Positions 50,501-64,000 of a stretch of DNA of 64,000 bases are shown here, one piece after another. Source of the DNA: Hippasteria phrygiana (Eukaryota > Echinodermata > Asteroidea > Valvatida > Goniasteridae); the NCBI GenBank assembly GCA_037893225.1, contig JAZGUH010000224.1, forward strand, positions 496,001-560,000, written 5' to 3'. The notes beneath the pieces were generated by a model. That model had not been told where the DNA came from, ran no database searches, and worked only from the letters and a program-made list of their open reading frames with translations. The first letter of the stretch is position 1. Every line of letters begins with the position of its first letter. The position numbers and the translations under genes are program-made.

Positions 50501-53500
50501 TCTCCACAAGTTTTAACTCTAGGAAGCCGCCGATGATTGCAACATGTAGCGCCAGATCTAAGCTATCCATACATGTCAAAATTACTGCATTTGGTTGATA
50601 TTTCATGCAATTATGAATGAGTAAAGCAAGTCCATACCCAAGGGAATTTGACATGCATGGAGCAATAAATAGACGGTAACATGTACACAGATGTTGGCCG
50701 GAAAGAAAATAAACATTGCGAGGTTTGAATTTTCTCCACAAGTTTTAACTTTAGGAAGCCGCCGATGATTGCAACATGTAGCGCCAGATCTAAGCTATCC
50801 ATACATGTCAAAAGTACTGCATTTGGTTGATATTTCATGCAATTATGAATGAGTAAAGCAAGTCCATACCCCAGGGAATTTGACATGCATGGAGCAATAA
50901 ATAGACGGTAATATGTACACAGATGTTGGCCGGAAAGAAAATAAACATTGCGAGGTTTGAATTTTCTCCACAAGTTTTAACTCTAGGAAGCCGCCGATGA
51001 TTGCAACATGTAGCGCCAGATCTAAGCTATCCATACATGTCAAAATTACTGCATTTGGTTTATATTTCATGCAATTATGAATGAATAAAGCAAGTCCATA
51101 CCCCAGGGAATTTGACGTGCATGGAGCAATAAATAGACGGTAATATGCACACAGATGTTGGCCGGAAAGAAAATAAACATTGCGAGGTTTGAATTTTCTC
51201 CACAAGTTTTAACTCTAGGAAGCCGCCGATGATTGCAACATGTAGCGCCAGATCTATGCTATCCATACATGTCAAAATTACTGTATTTGGTTGATATTTC
51301 ATGCAATTATGAATGAGTAAAGCAAGTCCATACCCAAGGGAATTTGACATGCATGGAGCAATAAATAGACGGTAACATGTACACAGATGTTGGCCGGAAA
51401 GAAAATAAACATTGCGAGGTTTGAATTTTCTCCACAAGTTTTAACTCTAGGAAGCCGCCGATGATTGCAACATGTAGCGCCAGATCTAACCTATCCATAC
51501 ATGTCAAAATTACTGTATTTGGTTGATATTTCATGCAATTATGAATGAGTAAAGCAAGTCCATACCCCAGGGAATTTGACATGCATGGAGCAATAAATAG
51601 ACGGTAATATGTACACAGATGTTGGCCGGAAAGAAAATAAACATTGCGAGGTTTGAATTTTCTCCACAAGTTTTAACTCTAGGAAGCCGCCGATGATTGC
51701 AACATGTAGCGCCAGATCTAAGCTATCCATACATGTCAAAATTACTGCATTTGGTTGATATTTCATGCAATTATGAATGAATAAAGCAAGTCCATACCCC
51801 AGGGAATTTGACGTGCATGGAGCAATAAATAGACGGTAATATGCACACAGATGTTGGCCGGAAAGAAAATAAACATTGCGAGGTTTGAATTTTCTCCACA
51901 AGTTTTAACTCTAGGAAGCCGCCGATGATTGCAACATGTAGCGCCAGATCTAAGCTATCCATACATGTCAAAATTACTGTATTTGGTTGATATTTCATGC
52001 AATTATGAATGAGTAAAGCAAGTCATACCCCAGGGAATTTGACATGCATGGAGCAATAAATAGACGGTAATATGTACACAGATGTTGGCCGGAAAGAAAA
52101 TAAACATTGCGAGGTTTGAATTTTCTCCACAAGTTTTAACTCTAAGAAGCCGCCGATGATTGCAACATGTAGCGCCAGATCTAAGCTATCCATACATGTC
52201 AAAATTACTGTATTTGGTTGATATTTCATGCAATTATGAATGAGTAAAGCAAGTCCATACCCAAGGGAATTTGACATGCATGGAGCAATAAATAGACGGT
52301 AACATGTACACAGATGTTGGCCGGAAAGAAAATAAACATTGCGAGGTTTGAATTTTCTCCACAAGTTTTAACTCTAGGAAGCCGCCGATGATTACAACAT
52401 GTAGCGCCAGATCTAAGCTATCCATACATGTCAAAATTACTGTATTTGGTTGATATTTCATGCAATTATGAATGAGTAAAGCAAGTCCATACCCCAGGGA
52501 ATTTGACATGCATGGAGCAATAAATAGACGGTAATATGTACACAGATGTTGGCCGGAAAGAAAATAAACATTGCGAGGTTTGAATTTGCTCCACAAGTTT
52601 TAACTCTAGGAAGCCGCCGATGATTGCAACATGTAGCGCCAGATCTAAGCTATCCATACATGTCAAAATTACTGTATTTGGTTTATATTTCATGCAATTA
52701 TGAATGAGTAAAGCAAGTCATACCCCAGGGAATTTGACATGCATGGAGCAATAAATAGACGGTAATATGTACACAGATGTTGGCCGGAAAGAAAATAAAC
52801 ATTGCGAGGTTTGAATTTTCTCCACAAGTTTTAACTCTAAGAAGCCGCCGATGATTGCAACATGTAGCGCCAGATCTAAGCTATCCATACATGTCAAAAT
52901 TACTGTATTTGGTTGATATTTCATGCAATTATGAATGAGTAAAGCAAGTCCATACCCCAGGGAATTTGACATGCATGGAGCAATAAATAGACGGTAACAT
53001 GTACACAGATGTTGGCCGGAAAGAAAATAAACATTGCGAGGTTTGAATTTTCTCCACAAGTTTTAACTCTAGGAAGCCGCCGATGATTACAACATGTAGC
53101 GCCAGATCTAAGCTATCCATACATGCAAAATTACTGTATTTGGTTTATATTTCATGCAATTATGAATGAGTAAAGCAAGTCCATACCCCAGGGAATTTGA
53201 CATGCATGGAGCAATAAATAGACGGTAACATGTACACAGATGTTGGCCGGAAAGAAAATAAACATTGCGAGGTTTGAATTTTCTCCACAAGTTTTAACTC
53301 TAGGAAGCCGCCGATGATTGCAACATGTAGCGCCAGATCTAAGCTATCCATACATGTCAAAATTACTGTATTTGGTTGATATTTCATGCAATTATGAATG
53401 AGTAGAGCAAGTCCATACCCCAGGGAATTTGACATGCATGGAGCAATAAATAGAAGGTAATATGCACACAGATGTTGGCCGGAAAGAAAATAAACATTGC

Positions 53501-53900
53501 GAGGTTTGAATTTTCTCCACAGGTTTTATCTCTAGGAAGCCGCCGATGATTGCAACATGTAGCGCCAGATCTAAGCTATCCATACATGTCAAAATTACTG
53601 TATTTGGTTTATATTTCATGCAATTATGAATGAGTAAAGCAAGTCATACCCCAGGGAATTTGACATGCATGGAGCAATAAATAGACGGTAATATGTACAC
53701 AGATGTTGGCCGGAAAGAAAATAAACATTGCGAGGTTTGAATTTTCTCCACAAGTTTTAACTCTAAGAAGCCGCCGATGATTGCAACATGTAGCGCCAGA
53801 TCTAAGCTATCCATACATGTCAAAATTACTGTATTTGGTTGATATTTCATGCAATTATGAATGAGTAAAGCAAGTCATACCCCAGGGAATTTGACATGCA
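45200..53900. repeat. Large satellite block duplicated at about 54.0-61.7 kb
   Basis: Correspondence to the right-hand copy is stepwise: offset 8806-8807 bp for 45.2-48.3 kb, 8344 bp for 48.78-52.6 kb and 7881 bp for 53.1-53.7 kb. Each 463-bp step equals two monomers present here and absent from the other copy. Shared single-copy markers include CGATGGTTGC with TTACCGCATTTGG (50071 and 58415), CATGTCAAAAGTAC (near 50810 and 59154) and ATCTAACCTATCC (near 51486 and 59830). Confidence 0.83.
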
Positions 53901-53999
53901 TGGAGCAATAACTAGACGGTAATATGTACACAGATGTTGGCCGGAAAGAAAATAAACATTGCGAGGTTTGAATTTTCTCTACAAGTTTTAACTCTAGGA

Positions 54000-56900
54000 A
54001 GCCGCCGATGATTGCTACATGTAGCGCCAGATCTAAGCTATCCATACATGTCAAAATTACTGTATTTGGTTGATATTTCATGCAATTATGAATGAGTAGA
54101 GCAAGTCCATACCCCAGGGAATTTGACATGCATGGAGCAATAAATAGACGGTAACATGTACACAGATGTTGGCCGGAAAGAAAATAAACATTGCGAGGTT
54201 TGAATTTTCTCCACAAGTTTTAACTCTAAGAAGCCGCCGATGATTGCAACATGTAGCGCCAGATCTAAGCTATCCATACATGTCAAAATTACTGCATTTG
54301 GTTGATATTTCATGCAATTATGAATGAATAAAGCAAGTCCATACCCAAGAGAATTTGACGTGCATGGAGCAATAAATAGACGGTAATATGCACACAGATG
54401 TTGGCCGGAAAGAAAATAAACATTGCGAGGTTTGAATTTTCTCCACAAGTTTTAACTCTAGGAAGCCGCGGATGATTGCAACATGTAGCGCCAGATCTAA
54501 GCTATCCATACATGTCAAAATTACTGTATTTGGTTGATATTTCATGCAATTATGAATGAGTAGAGCAAGTCCATACCCCAGGGAATTTGACAGTCATGGA
54601 GCAATAAATAGAAGGTAATATGCACACAGATGTTGGCCGGAAAGAAAATAAACATTGCGAGGTTTGAATTTTCTCCACAAGTTTTAACTCTAGGAAGCCG
54701 CCGATGATTGCAACATGTAGCGCCAGATCTAAGCTATCCATACATGTCAAAATTACTGCATTTGGTTGATATTTCATGCAATTATGAATGAGTAAAGCAA
54801 GTCCATACCCCAGGGAATTTGACATGCATGGAGCAATAAATAGACGGTAATATGTACACAGATGTTGGCCGGAAAGAAAATAAACATTGCGAGGTTTGAA
54901 TTTTCTCCACAAGTTTTAACTCTAAGAAGCCGCCGATGATTGCAACATGTAGCGCCAGATCTAAGCTATCCATACACGTCAAAATTACTGTATTTGGTTT
55001 ATATTTCATGCAATTATGAATGCGTAAAGCAAGTCCATACCCCAGGGAATTTGACATGCATGGAGCAATAAATAGACGGTAACATGTACACAGATGTTGG
55101 CCGGAAAGAAAATAAACATTGCGAGGTTTGAATTTTCTCCACAAGTTTTAACTCTAGGAAGCCGCCGATGATTGCAACATGTAGCGCCAGATCTAAGCTA
55201 TCCATACATGTCAAAATTACTGTATTTGGTTGATATTTCATGCAATTATGAATGAGTAAAGCAAGTCCATACCCCAGGGAATTTGACATGCATGGAGCAA
55301 TAAATAGACGGTAATATGTACACAGATGTTGGCCGGAAAGAAAATAAACATTGCGAGGTTTGAATTTTCTCCACAAGTTTTAACTCTAAGAAGCCGCCGA
55401 TGATTGCAACATGTAGCGCCAGATCTAAGCTATCCATACACGTCAAAATTACTGTATTTGGTTTATATTTCATGCAATTATGAATGCGTAAAGCAAGTCC
55501 ATACCCCAGGGAATTTGACATGCATGGAGCAATAAATAGACGGTAACATGTACACAGATGTTGGCCGGAAAGAAAATAAACATTGCGAGGTTTGAATTTT
55601 CTCCACAAGTTTTAACTCTAGGAAGCCGCCGATGATTGCAACATGTAGCGCCAGATCTAAGCTATCCATACATGTCAAAATTACTGTATTTGGTTGATAT
55701 TTCATGCAATTATGAATGAGTAAAGCAAGTCCATACCCCAGGGAATTTGACATGCATGGAGCAATAAATAGACGGTAATATGTACACAGATGTTGGCCGG
55801 AAAGAAAATAAACATTGCGAGGTTTGAATTTTCTCCACAAGTTTTAACTCTAGGAAGCCGCCGATGATTGCAACATGTAGCGCCAGATCTAAGCTATCCA
55901 TACATGTCAAAATTACTGTATTTGGTTGATATTTCATGCAATTATGAATGAGTAAAGCAAGTCATACCCCAGGGAATTTGACATGCATGGAGCAATAAAT
56001 AGACGGTAATATGTACACAGATGTTGGCCGGAAAGAAAATAAACATTGCGAGGTTTGAATTTTCTCCACAAGTTTTAACTCTAAGAAGCCGCCGATGATT
56101 GCAACATGTAGCGCCAGATCTAAGCTATCCACACATGTCAAAATTACTGCATTTGGTTGATATTTCATGCAATTATGAATGAGTAAAGCAAGTCCATACC
56201 CCAGGGAATTTGACATGCATGGAGCAATAAATAGACGGTAACATGTACACAGATGTTGGCCGGAAAGAAAATAAACATTGCGAGGTTTGAATTTTCTCCA
56301 CAAGTTTTAACTCTAAGAAGCCGCCGATGATTGCAACATGTAGCGCCAGATCTAAGCTATCCATACATGTCAAAATTACTGCATTTGGTTGATATTTCAT
56401 GCAATTATGAATGAGTAAAGCAAGTCCATACCCCAGGGAATTTGACATGCATGGAGCAATAAATAGACGGTAACATGTACACAGATGTTGGCCGGAAAGA
56501 AAATAAACATTGCGAGGTTTGAATTTTCTCCACAAGTTTTAACTCTAGGAAGCCGCCGATGATTGCAACATGTAGCGCCAGATCTAAGCTATCCATACAT
56601 GTCAAAATTACTGTATTTGGTTGATATTTCATGCAATTATGAATGAGTAAAGCAAGTCCATACCCAAGGGAATTTGACATGCATGGAGCAATAAATAGAC
56701 GGTAACATGTACACAGATGTTGGCCGGAAAGAAAATAAACATTGCGAGGTTTGAATTTTCTCCACAAGTTTTAACTCTAGGAAGCCGCCGATGATTGCAC
56801 CATGTAGCGCCAGATCTAAGCTATCCATACATGTCAAAATTACTGTATTTGGTTGATATTTCATGCAATTATGAATGAGTAAAGCAAGTCCATACCCCAG

Positions 56901-59900
56901 GGAATTTGACATGCATGGAGCAATAAATAGACGGTAATATGTACACAGATGTTGGCCGGAAAGAAAATAAACATTGCGAGGTTTGAATTTTCTCCACAAG
57001 TTTTAACTCTAGGAAGCCGCCGATGATTGCAACATGTAGCGCCAGATCTAAGCTATCCATACATGTCAAAATTACTGTATTTGGTTGATATTTCATGCAA
57101 TTATGAATGAGTAAAGCAAGTCATACCCCAGGGAATTTGACATGCATGGAGCAATAAATAGACGGTAATATGTACACAGATGTTGGCCGGAAAGAAAATA
57201 AACATTGCGAGGTTTGAATTTTCTCCACAAGTTTTAACTCTAAGAAGCCGCCGATGATTGCAACATGTAGCGCCAGATCTAAGCTATCCATACATGTCAA
57301 AATTACTGCATTTGGTTGATATTTCATGCAATTATGAATGAATAAAGCAAGTCCATACCCCAGGGAATTTGACGTGCATGGAGCAATAAATAGACGGTAA
57401 TATGCACACAGATGTTGGCCGGAAAGAAAATAAACATTGCGAGGTTTGAATTTTCTCCACAAGTTTTAACTCTAGGAAGCCGCCGATGATTGCAACATGT
57501 AGCGCCAGATCTAAGCTATCCATACATGTCAAAATTACTGTATTTGGTTGATATTTCATGCAATTATGAATGAGTAGAGCAAGTCCATACCCCAGGGAAT
57601 TTGACAGTCATGGAGCAATAAATAGAAGGTAATATGCACACAGATGTTGGCCGGAAAGAAAATAAACATTGCGAGGTTTGAATTTTCTCCACAAGTTTTA
57701 ACTCTAGGAAGCCGCCGATGATTGCAACATGTAGCGCCAGATCTAAGCTATCCATACATGTCAAAATTACTGCATTTGGTTGATATTTCATGCAATTATG
57801 AATGAGTAAAGCAAGTCCATACCCCAGGGAATTTGACATGCATGGAGCAATAAATAGACGGTAATATGTACACAGATGTTGGCCGGAAAGAAAATAAACA
57901 TTGCGAGGTTTGAATTTTCTCCACAAGTTTTAACTCTAAGAAGCCGCCGATGATTGCAACATGTAGCGCCAGATCTAAGCTATCCATACATGTCAAAATT
58001 ACTGTATTTGGTTGATATTTCATGCAATTATGAATGAGTAAAGCAAGTCATACCCCAGGGAATTTGACATGCATGGAGCAATAAATAGACGGTAATATGT
58101 ACACAGATGTTGGCCGGAAAGAAAATAAACATTGCGAGGTTTGAATTTTCTCCACAAGTTTTAACTCTAGGAAGCCGCCGATGATTGCAACATGTAGCGC
58201 CAGATCTAAGCTATCCATACATGTCAAAATTACTGTATTTGGTTGATATTTCATGCAATTATGAATGAGTAGAGCAAGTCCATACCCCAGGGAATTTGAC
58301 AGTCATGGAGCAATAAATAGAAGGTAATATGCACACAGATGTTGGCCGGAAAGAAAATAAACATTCCGAGGTTTGAATTTTCTCCACAAGTTTTAACTCT
58401 AGGAAGCCGCCGATGGTTGCAACATGTAGCGCCAGATCTAAGCTATCCATACATGTCAAAATTACCGCATTTGGTTGATATTTCATGCAATTATGAATGA
58501 GTAAAGCAAGTCCATACCCCAGGGAATTTGACATGCATGGAGCAATAAATAGACGGTAATATGTACACAGATGTTGGCCGGAAAGAAAATAAACATTGCG
58601 AGGTTTGAATTTTCTCCACAAGTTTTAACTCTAAGAAGCCGCCGATGATTGCAACATGTAGCGCCAGATCTAAGCTATCCATACATGTCAAAATTACTGT
58701 ATTTGGTTGATATTTCATGCAATTATGAATGAGTAAAGCAAGTCCATACCCCAGGGAATTTGACATGCATGGAGCAATAAATAGACGGTAACATGTACAC
58801 AGATGTTGGCCGGAAAGAAAATAAACATTGCGAGGTTTGAATTTTCTCCACAAGTTTTAACTCTAGGAAGCCGCCGATGATTGCAACATGTAGCGCCAGA
58901 TCTAAGCTATCCATACATGTCAAAATTACTGCATTTGGTTGATATTTCATGCAATTATGAATGAGTAAAGCAAGTCCATACCCAAGGGAATTTGACATGC
59001 ATGGAGCAATAAATAGACGGTAACATGTACACAGATGTTGGCCGGAAAGAAAATAAACATTGCGAGGTTTGAATTTTCTCCACAAGTTTTAACTCTAGGA
59101 AGCCGCCGATGATTGCAACATGTAGCGCCAGATCTAAGCTATCCATACATGTCAAAAGTACTGCATTTGGTTGATATTTCATGCAATTATGAATGAGTAA
59201 AGCAAGTCCATACCCCAGGGAATTTGACATGCATGGAGCAATAAATAGACGGTAATATGTACACAGATGTTGGCCGGAAAGAAAATAAACATTGCGAGGT
59301 TTGAATTTTCTCCACAAGTTTTAACTCTAGGAAGCCGCCGATGATTGCAACATGTAGCGCCAGATCTAAGCTATCCATACATGTCAAAATTACTGCATTT
59401 GGTTTATATTTCATGCAATTATGAATGAATAAAGCAAGTCCATACCCCAGGGAATTTGACGTGCATGGAGCAATAAATAGACGGTAATATGCACACAGAT
59501 GTTGGCCGGAAAGAAAATAAACATTGCGAGGTTTGAATTTTCTCCACAAGTTTTAACTCTAGGAAGCCGCCGATGATTGCAACATGTAGCGCCAGATCTA
59601 TGCTATCCATACATGTCAAAATTACTGTATTTGGTTGATATTTCATGCAATTATGAATGAGTAAAGCAAGTCCATACCCAAGGGAATTTGACATGCATGG
59701 AGCAATAAATAGACGGTAACATGTACACAGATGTTGGCCGGAAAGAAAATAAACATTGCGAGGTTTGAATTTTCTCCACAAGTTTTAACTCTAGGAAGCC
59801 GCCGATGATTGCAACATGTAGCGCCAGATCTAACCTATCCATACATGTCAAAATTACTGTATTTGGTTGATATTTCATGCAATTATGAATGAGTAAAGCA

Positions 59901-61700
59901 AGTCCATACCCCAGGGAATTTGACATGCATGGAGCAATAAATAGACGGTAATATGTACACAGATGTTGGCCGGAAAGAAAATAAACATTGCGAGGTTTGA
60001 ATTTTCTCCACAAGTTTTAACTCTAGGAAGCCGCCGATGATTGCAACATGTAGCGCCAGATCTAAGCTATCCATACATGTCAAAATTACTGCATTTGGTT
60101 GATATTTCATGCAATTATGAATGAATAAAGCAAGTCCATACCCCAGGGAATTTGACGTGCATGGAGCAATAAATAGACGGTAATATGCACACAGATGTTG
60201 GCCGGAAAGAAAATAAACATTGCGAGGTTTGAATTTTCTCCACAAGTTTTAACTCTAGGAAGCCGCCGATGATTGCAACATGTAGCGCCAGATCTAAGCT
60301 ATCCATACATGTCAAAATTACTGTATTTGGTTGATATTTCATGCAATTATGAATGAGTAAAGCAAGTCATACCCCAGGGAATTTGACATGCATGGAGCAA
60401 TAAATAGACGGTAATATGTACACAGATGTTGGCCGGAAAGAAAATAAACATTGCGAGGTTTGAATTTTCTCCACAAGTTTTAACTCTAAGAAGCCGCCGA
60501 TGATTGCAACATGTAGCGCCAGATCTAAGCTATCCATACATGTCAAAATTACTGTATTTGGTTGATATTTCATGCAATTATGAATGAGTAAAGCAAGTCC
60601 ATACCCAAGGGAATTTGACATGCATGGAGCAATAAATAGACGGTAACATGTACACAGATGTTGGCCGGAAAGAAAATAAACATTGCGAGGTTTGAATTTT
60701 CTCCACAAGTTTTAACTCTAGGAAGCCGCCGATGATTACAACATGTAGCGCCAGATCTAAGCTATCCATACATGTCAAAATTACTGTATTTGGTTGATAT
60801 TTCATGCAATTATGAATGAGTAAAGCAAGTCCATACCCCAGGGAATTTGACATGCATGGAGCAATAAATAGACGGTAATATGTACACAGATGTTGGCCGG
60901 AAAGAAAATAAACATTGCGAGGTTTGAATTTTCTCCACAAGTTTTAACTCTAGGAAGCCGCCGATGATTACAACATGTAGCGCCAGATCTAAGCTATCCA
61001 TACATGCAAAATTACTGTATTTGGTTTATATTTCATGCAATTATGAATGAGTAAAGCAAGTCCATACCCCAGGGAATTTGACATGCATGGAGCAATAAAA
61101 AGACGGTAACATGTACACAGATGTTGGCCGGAAAGAAAATAAACATTGCGAGGTTTGAATTTTCTCCACAAGTTTTAACTCTAGGAAGCCGCCGATGATT
61201 GCAACATGTAGCGCCAGATCTAAGCTATCCATACATGTCAAAATTACTGTATTTGGTTGATATTTCATGCAATTATGAATGAGTAGAGCAAGTCCATACC
61301 CCAGGGAATTTGACATGCATGGAGCAATAAATAGAAGGTAATATGCACACAGATGTTGGCCGGAAAGAAAATAAACATTGCGAGGTTTGAATTTTCTCCA
61401 CAGGTTTTATCTCTAGGAAGCCGCCGATGATTGCAACATGCAGCGCCAGATCTAAGCTATCCATACATGTCAAAATTACTGTATTTGGTTTATATTTCAT
61501 GCAATTATGAATGAGTAAAGCAAGTCATACCCCAGGGAATTTGACATGCATGGAGCAATAAATAGACGGTAATATGTACACAGATGTTGGCCGGAAAGAA
61601 AATAAACATTGCGAGGTTTGAATTTTCTCCACAAGTTTTAACTCTAAGAAGCCGCCGATGATTGCAACATGTAGCGCCAGATCTAAGCTATCCATACATG
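54000..61700. repeat. Copy of the block at 45.2-53.9 kb, shorter by four monomers
   Basis: This is the same subtype order as 45.2-53.9 kb with two separate two-monomer losses, near 57.1 and 60.95 kb. From 62.9 kb to the window end the array again resembles 52.7-53.9 kb (offset 10198), with the shared CCACAGGTTTTATCTC monomer at 53518, 61400 and 63716. Confidence 0.8.
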
Positions 61701-64000
61701 TCAAAATTACTGCATTTGGTTGATATTTCATGCAATTATGAATGAATAAAGCAAGTCCATACCCCAGGGAATTTGACGTGCATGGAGCAATAAATAGACG
61801 GTAATATGCACACAGATGTTGGCCGGAAAGAAAATAAACATTGCGAGGTTTGAATTTTCTCCACAAGTTTTAACTCTAAGAAGCCGCCTATGATTGCAAC
61901 ATGTAGCGCCAGATCTAAGCTATCCATACATGTCAAAATTACTGTATTTGGTTGATATTTCATGCAATTATGAATGAGTAAAGCAAGTCATACCCCAGGG
62001 AATTTGACATGCATGGAGCAATAACTAGACGGTAATATGTACACAGATGTTGGCCGGAAAGAAAATAAACATTGCGAGGTTTGAATTTTCTCCACAAGTT
62101 TTAACTCTAGGAAGCCGCCGATGATTGCAACATGTAGCGCCAGATCTAAGCTATCCATACATGTCAAAATTACTGTATTTGGTTGATATTTCATGCAATT
62201 ATGAATGAGTAGAGCAAGTCCATACCCCAGGGAATTTGACAGTCATGGAGCAATAAATAGAAGGTAATATGCACACAGATGTTGGCCGGAAAGAAAATAA
62301 ACATTGCGAGGTTTGAATTTTCTCCACAAGTTTTAACTCTAGGAAGCCGCCGATGATTGCAACATGTAGCGCCAGATCTAAGCTATCCATACATGTCAAA
62401 ATTACTGCATTTGGTTGATATTTCATGCAATTATGAATGAGTAAAGCAAGTCCATACCCCAGGGAATTTGACATGCATGGAGCAATAAATAGACGGTAAT
62501 ATGTACACAGATGTTGGCCGGAAAGAAAATAAACATTGCGAGGTTTGAATTTTCTCCACAAGTTTTAACTCTAAGAAGCCGCCGATGATTGCAACATGTA
62601 GCGCCAGATCTAAGCTATCCATACATGTCAAAATTACAGTATTTGGTTGATATTTCATGCAATTATGAATGAGTAAAGCAAGTCCATACCCCAGGGAATT
62701 TGACATGCATGGAGCAATAAATAGACGGTAACATGTACACAGATGTTGGCCGGAAAGAAAATAAACATTGCGAGGTTTGAATTTTCTCCACAAGTTTTAA
62801 CTCTAGGAAGCCGCCGATGATTGCAACATGTAGCGCCAGATCTAAGCTATCCATACATGTCAAAATTACTGCATTTGGTTGATATTTCATGCAATTATGA
62901 ATGAGTAAAGCAAGTCCATACCCAAGGGAATTTGACATGCATGGAGCAATAAATAGACGGTAATATGTACACAGATGTTGGCCGGAAAGAAAATAAACAT
63001 TGCGAGGTTTGAATTTTCTCCACAAGTTTTAACTCTAAGAAGCCGCCGATGATTGCAACATGTAGCGCCAGATCTAAGCTATCCATACATGTCAAAATTA
63101 CTGTATTTGGTTGATATTTCATGCAATTATGAATGAGTAAAGCAAGTCCATACCCCAGGGAATTTGACATGCATGGAGCAATAAATAGACGGTAACATGT
63201 ACACAGATGTTGGCCGGAAAGAAAATAAACATTGCGAGGTTTGAATTTTCTCCACAAGTTTTAACTCTAGGAAGCCGCCGATGATTACAACATGTAGCGC
63301 CAGATCTAAGCTATCCATACATGCAAAATTACTGTATTTGGTTTATATTTCATGCAATTATGAATGAGTAAAGCAAGTCCATACCCCAGGGAATTTGACA
63401 TGCATGGAGCAATAAATAGACGGTAACATGTACACAGATGTTGGCCGGAAAGAAAATAAACATTGCGAGGTTTGAATTTTCTCCACAAGTTTTAACTCTA
63501 GGAAGCCGCCGATGATTGCAACATGTAGCGCCAGATCTAAGCTATCCATACATGTCAAAATTACTGTATTTGGTTGATATTTCATGCAATTATGAATGAG
63601 TAGAGCAAGTCCATACCCCAGGGAATTTGACATGCATGGAGCAATAAATAGAAGGTAATATGCACACAGATGTTGGCCGGAAAGAAAATAAACATTGCGA
63701 GGTTTGAATTTTCTCCACAGGTTTTATCTCTAGGAAGCCGCCGATGATTGCAACATGTAGCGCCAGATCTAAGCTATCCATACATGTCAAAATTACTGTA
63801 TTTGGTTTATATTTCATGCAATTATGAATGAGTAAAGCAAGTCATACCCCAGGGAATTTGACATGCATGGAGCAATAAATAGACGGTAATATGTACACAG
63901 ATGTTGGCCGGAAAGAAAATAAACATTGCGAGGTTTGAATTTTCTCCACAAGTTTTAACTCTAAGAAGCCGCCGATGATTGCAACATGTAGCGCCAGATC

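Larger units (their letters stand above)
5174..64000. repeat. Satellite DNA array, 232-bp monomer, about 254 head-to-tail copies
   Basis: The 232-bp unit, taken as starting at TTGATATTTC, repeats without interruption from the PLE junction to the window edge. The same monomer phase at 5190 and 63590 is 58400 bp apart, which fits 252 monomers averaging 231.7 bp. Single-base deletions (GTCATACC for GTCCATACC; CATGCAAAATT for CATGTCAAAATT) give 231-bp forms, and a two-base insertion (GATATGATTG) gives longer ones. Monomers are nearly identical and differ at a small set of recurring positions. Each has an AGATCT site, two plus-strand AATAAA words and two inverted arms. All copies have the same orientation. 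No gene, transposon or other unique sequence is embedded. The family is not one I recognise. Confidence 0.97.

Noticed and set aside
5190..63817. Hundreds of overlapping minus-strand reading frames of 60-152 codons in the satellite
   Set aside because: They recur once per monomer and shift frame at each unit because 232 is one more than a multiple of three. One 120-codon frame reads the same DNA twice in two frames. No start context, splice signal or independent homology supports coding, so they are treated as by-products of the repeat.
5174..64000. CRISPR array or bacterial repeat system
   Set aside because: The repeat unit is a whole 232-bp monomer without unique spacers, next to a eukaryotic retrotransposon with a splice signal.

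Overview
The window is eukaryotic, almost certainly metazoan, and holds no ordinary host gene. It has two parts. Positions 1 to about 5174 are a Penelope-like retrotransposon (PLE) read on the minus strand. Positions about 5174 to 64000 are one uninterrupted satellite DNA array that runs off the right edge. The organism cannot be named from this. A PLE with a C-terminal GIY-YIG endonuclease, an intron-type acceptor with a perfect TACTAAC branch box, and a long tandem satellite point to an animal genome, probably a heterochromatic region such as a pericentromere or another satellite block (inference).

PLE part. Read on the minus strand from right to left, a complete unit (about 5174 down to 1775) is followed head-to-tail by a second unit (1774 down to 1 and beyond the window). 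The 1.77 kb shared by both units looks identical by eye except for the length of one G-run (22 versus 12). The complete unit has an intact 891-codon gene for reverse transcriptase plus endonuclease (4595 to 1920), a leader of about 580 bp and a 3' region of about 145 bp. The leader holds a splice acceptor just before the ATG, and further upstream a hairpin followed by GAAACGTC that resembles the small hammerhead ribozymes known from PLEs, but with a degenerate first core box.

Satellite part. The unit is 232 bp (with common 231-bp and rarer 230- to 234-bp variants), about 254 copies over 58.8 kb, all head-to-tail. Each monomer carries two inverted 17-18 bp arms. Monomers differ at a limited set of diagnostic positions, and blocks of 4, 5, 6, 11, 12 and 23 monomers recur. 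This gives nested higher-order repeats, including a 5.33 kb tandem duplication (about 36.9-47.5 kb) and an 8-9 kb duplication (about 45.2-53.9 versus 54.0-61.7 kb) from which two-monomer blocks have dropped out. Many overlapping minus-strand reading frames of 60-197 codons occur in the array. They follow from the period and are not treated as genes.

How the parts relate. The PLE 5' end abuts a normal, undegraded satellite monomer across a 4-bp overlap (TGGT), so the element probably sits inside the array or at a very young edge. I found no tRNA, rRNA, CRISPR array, bacterial operon or host coding gene. I do not see a new multi-gene system. The notable content is the fine structure of the array and of the PLE leader.
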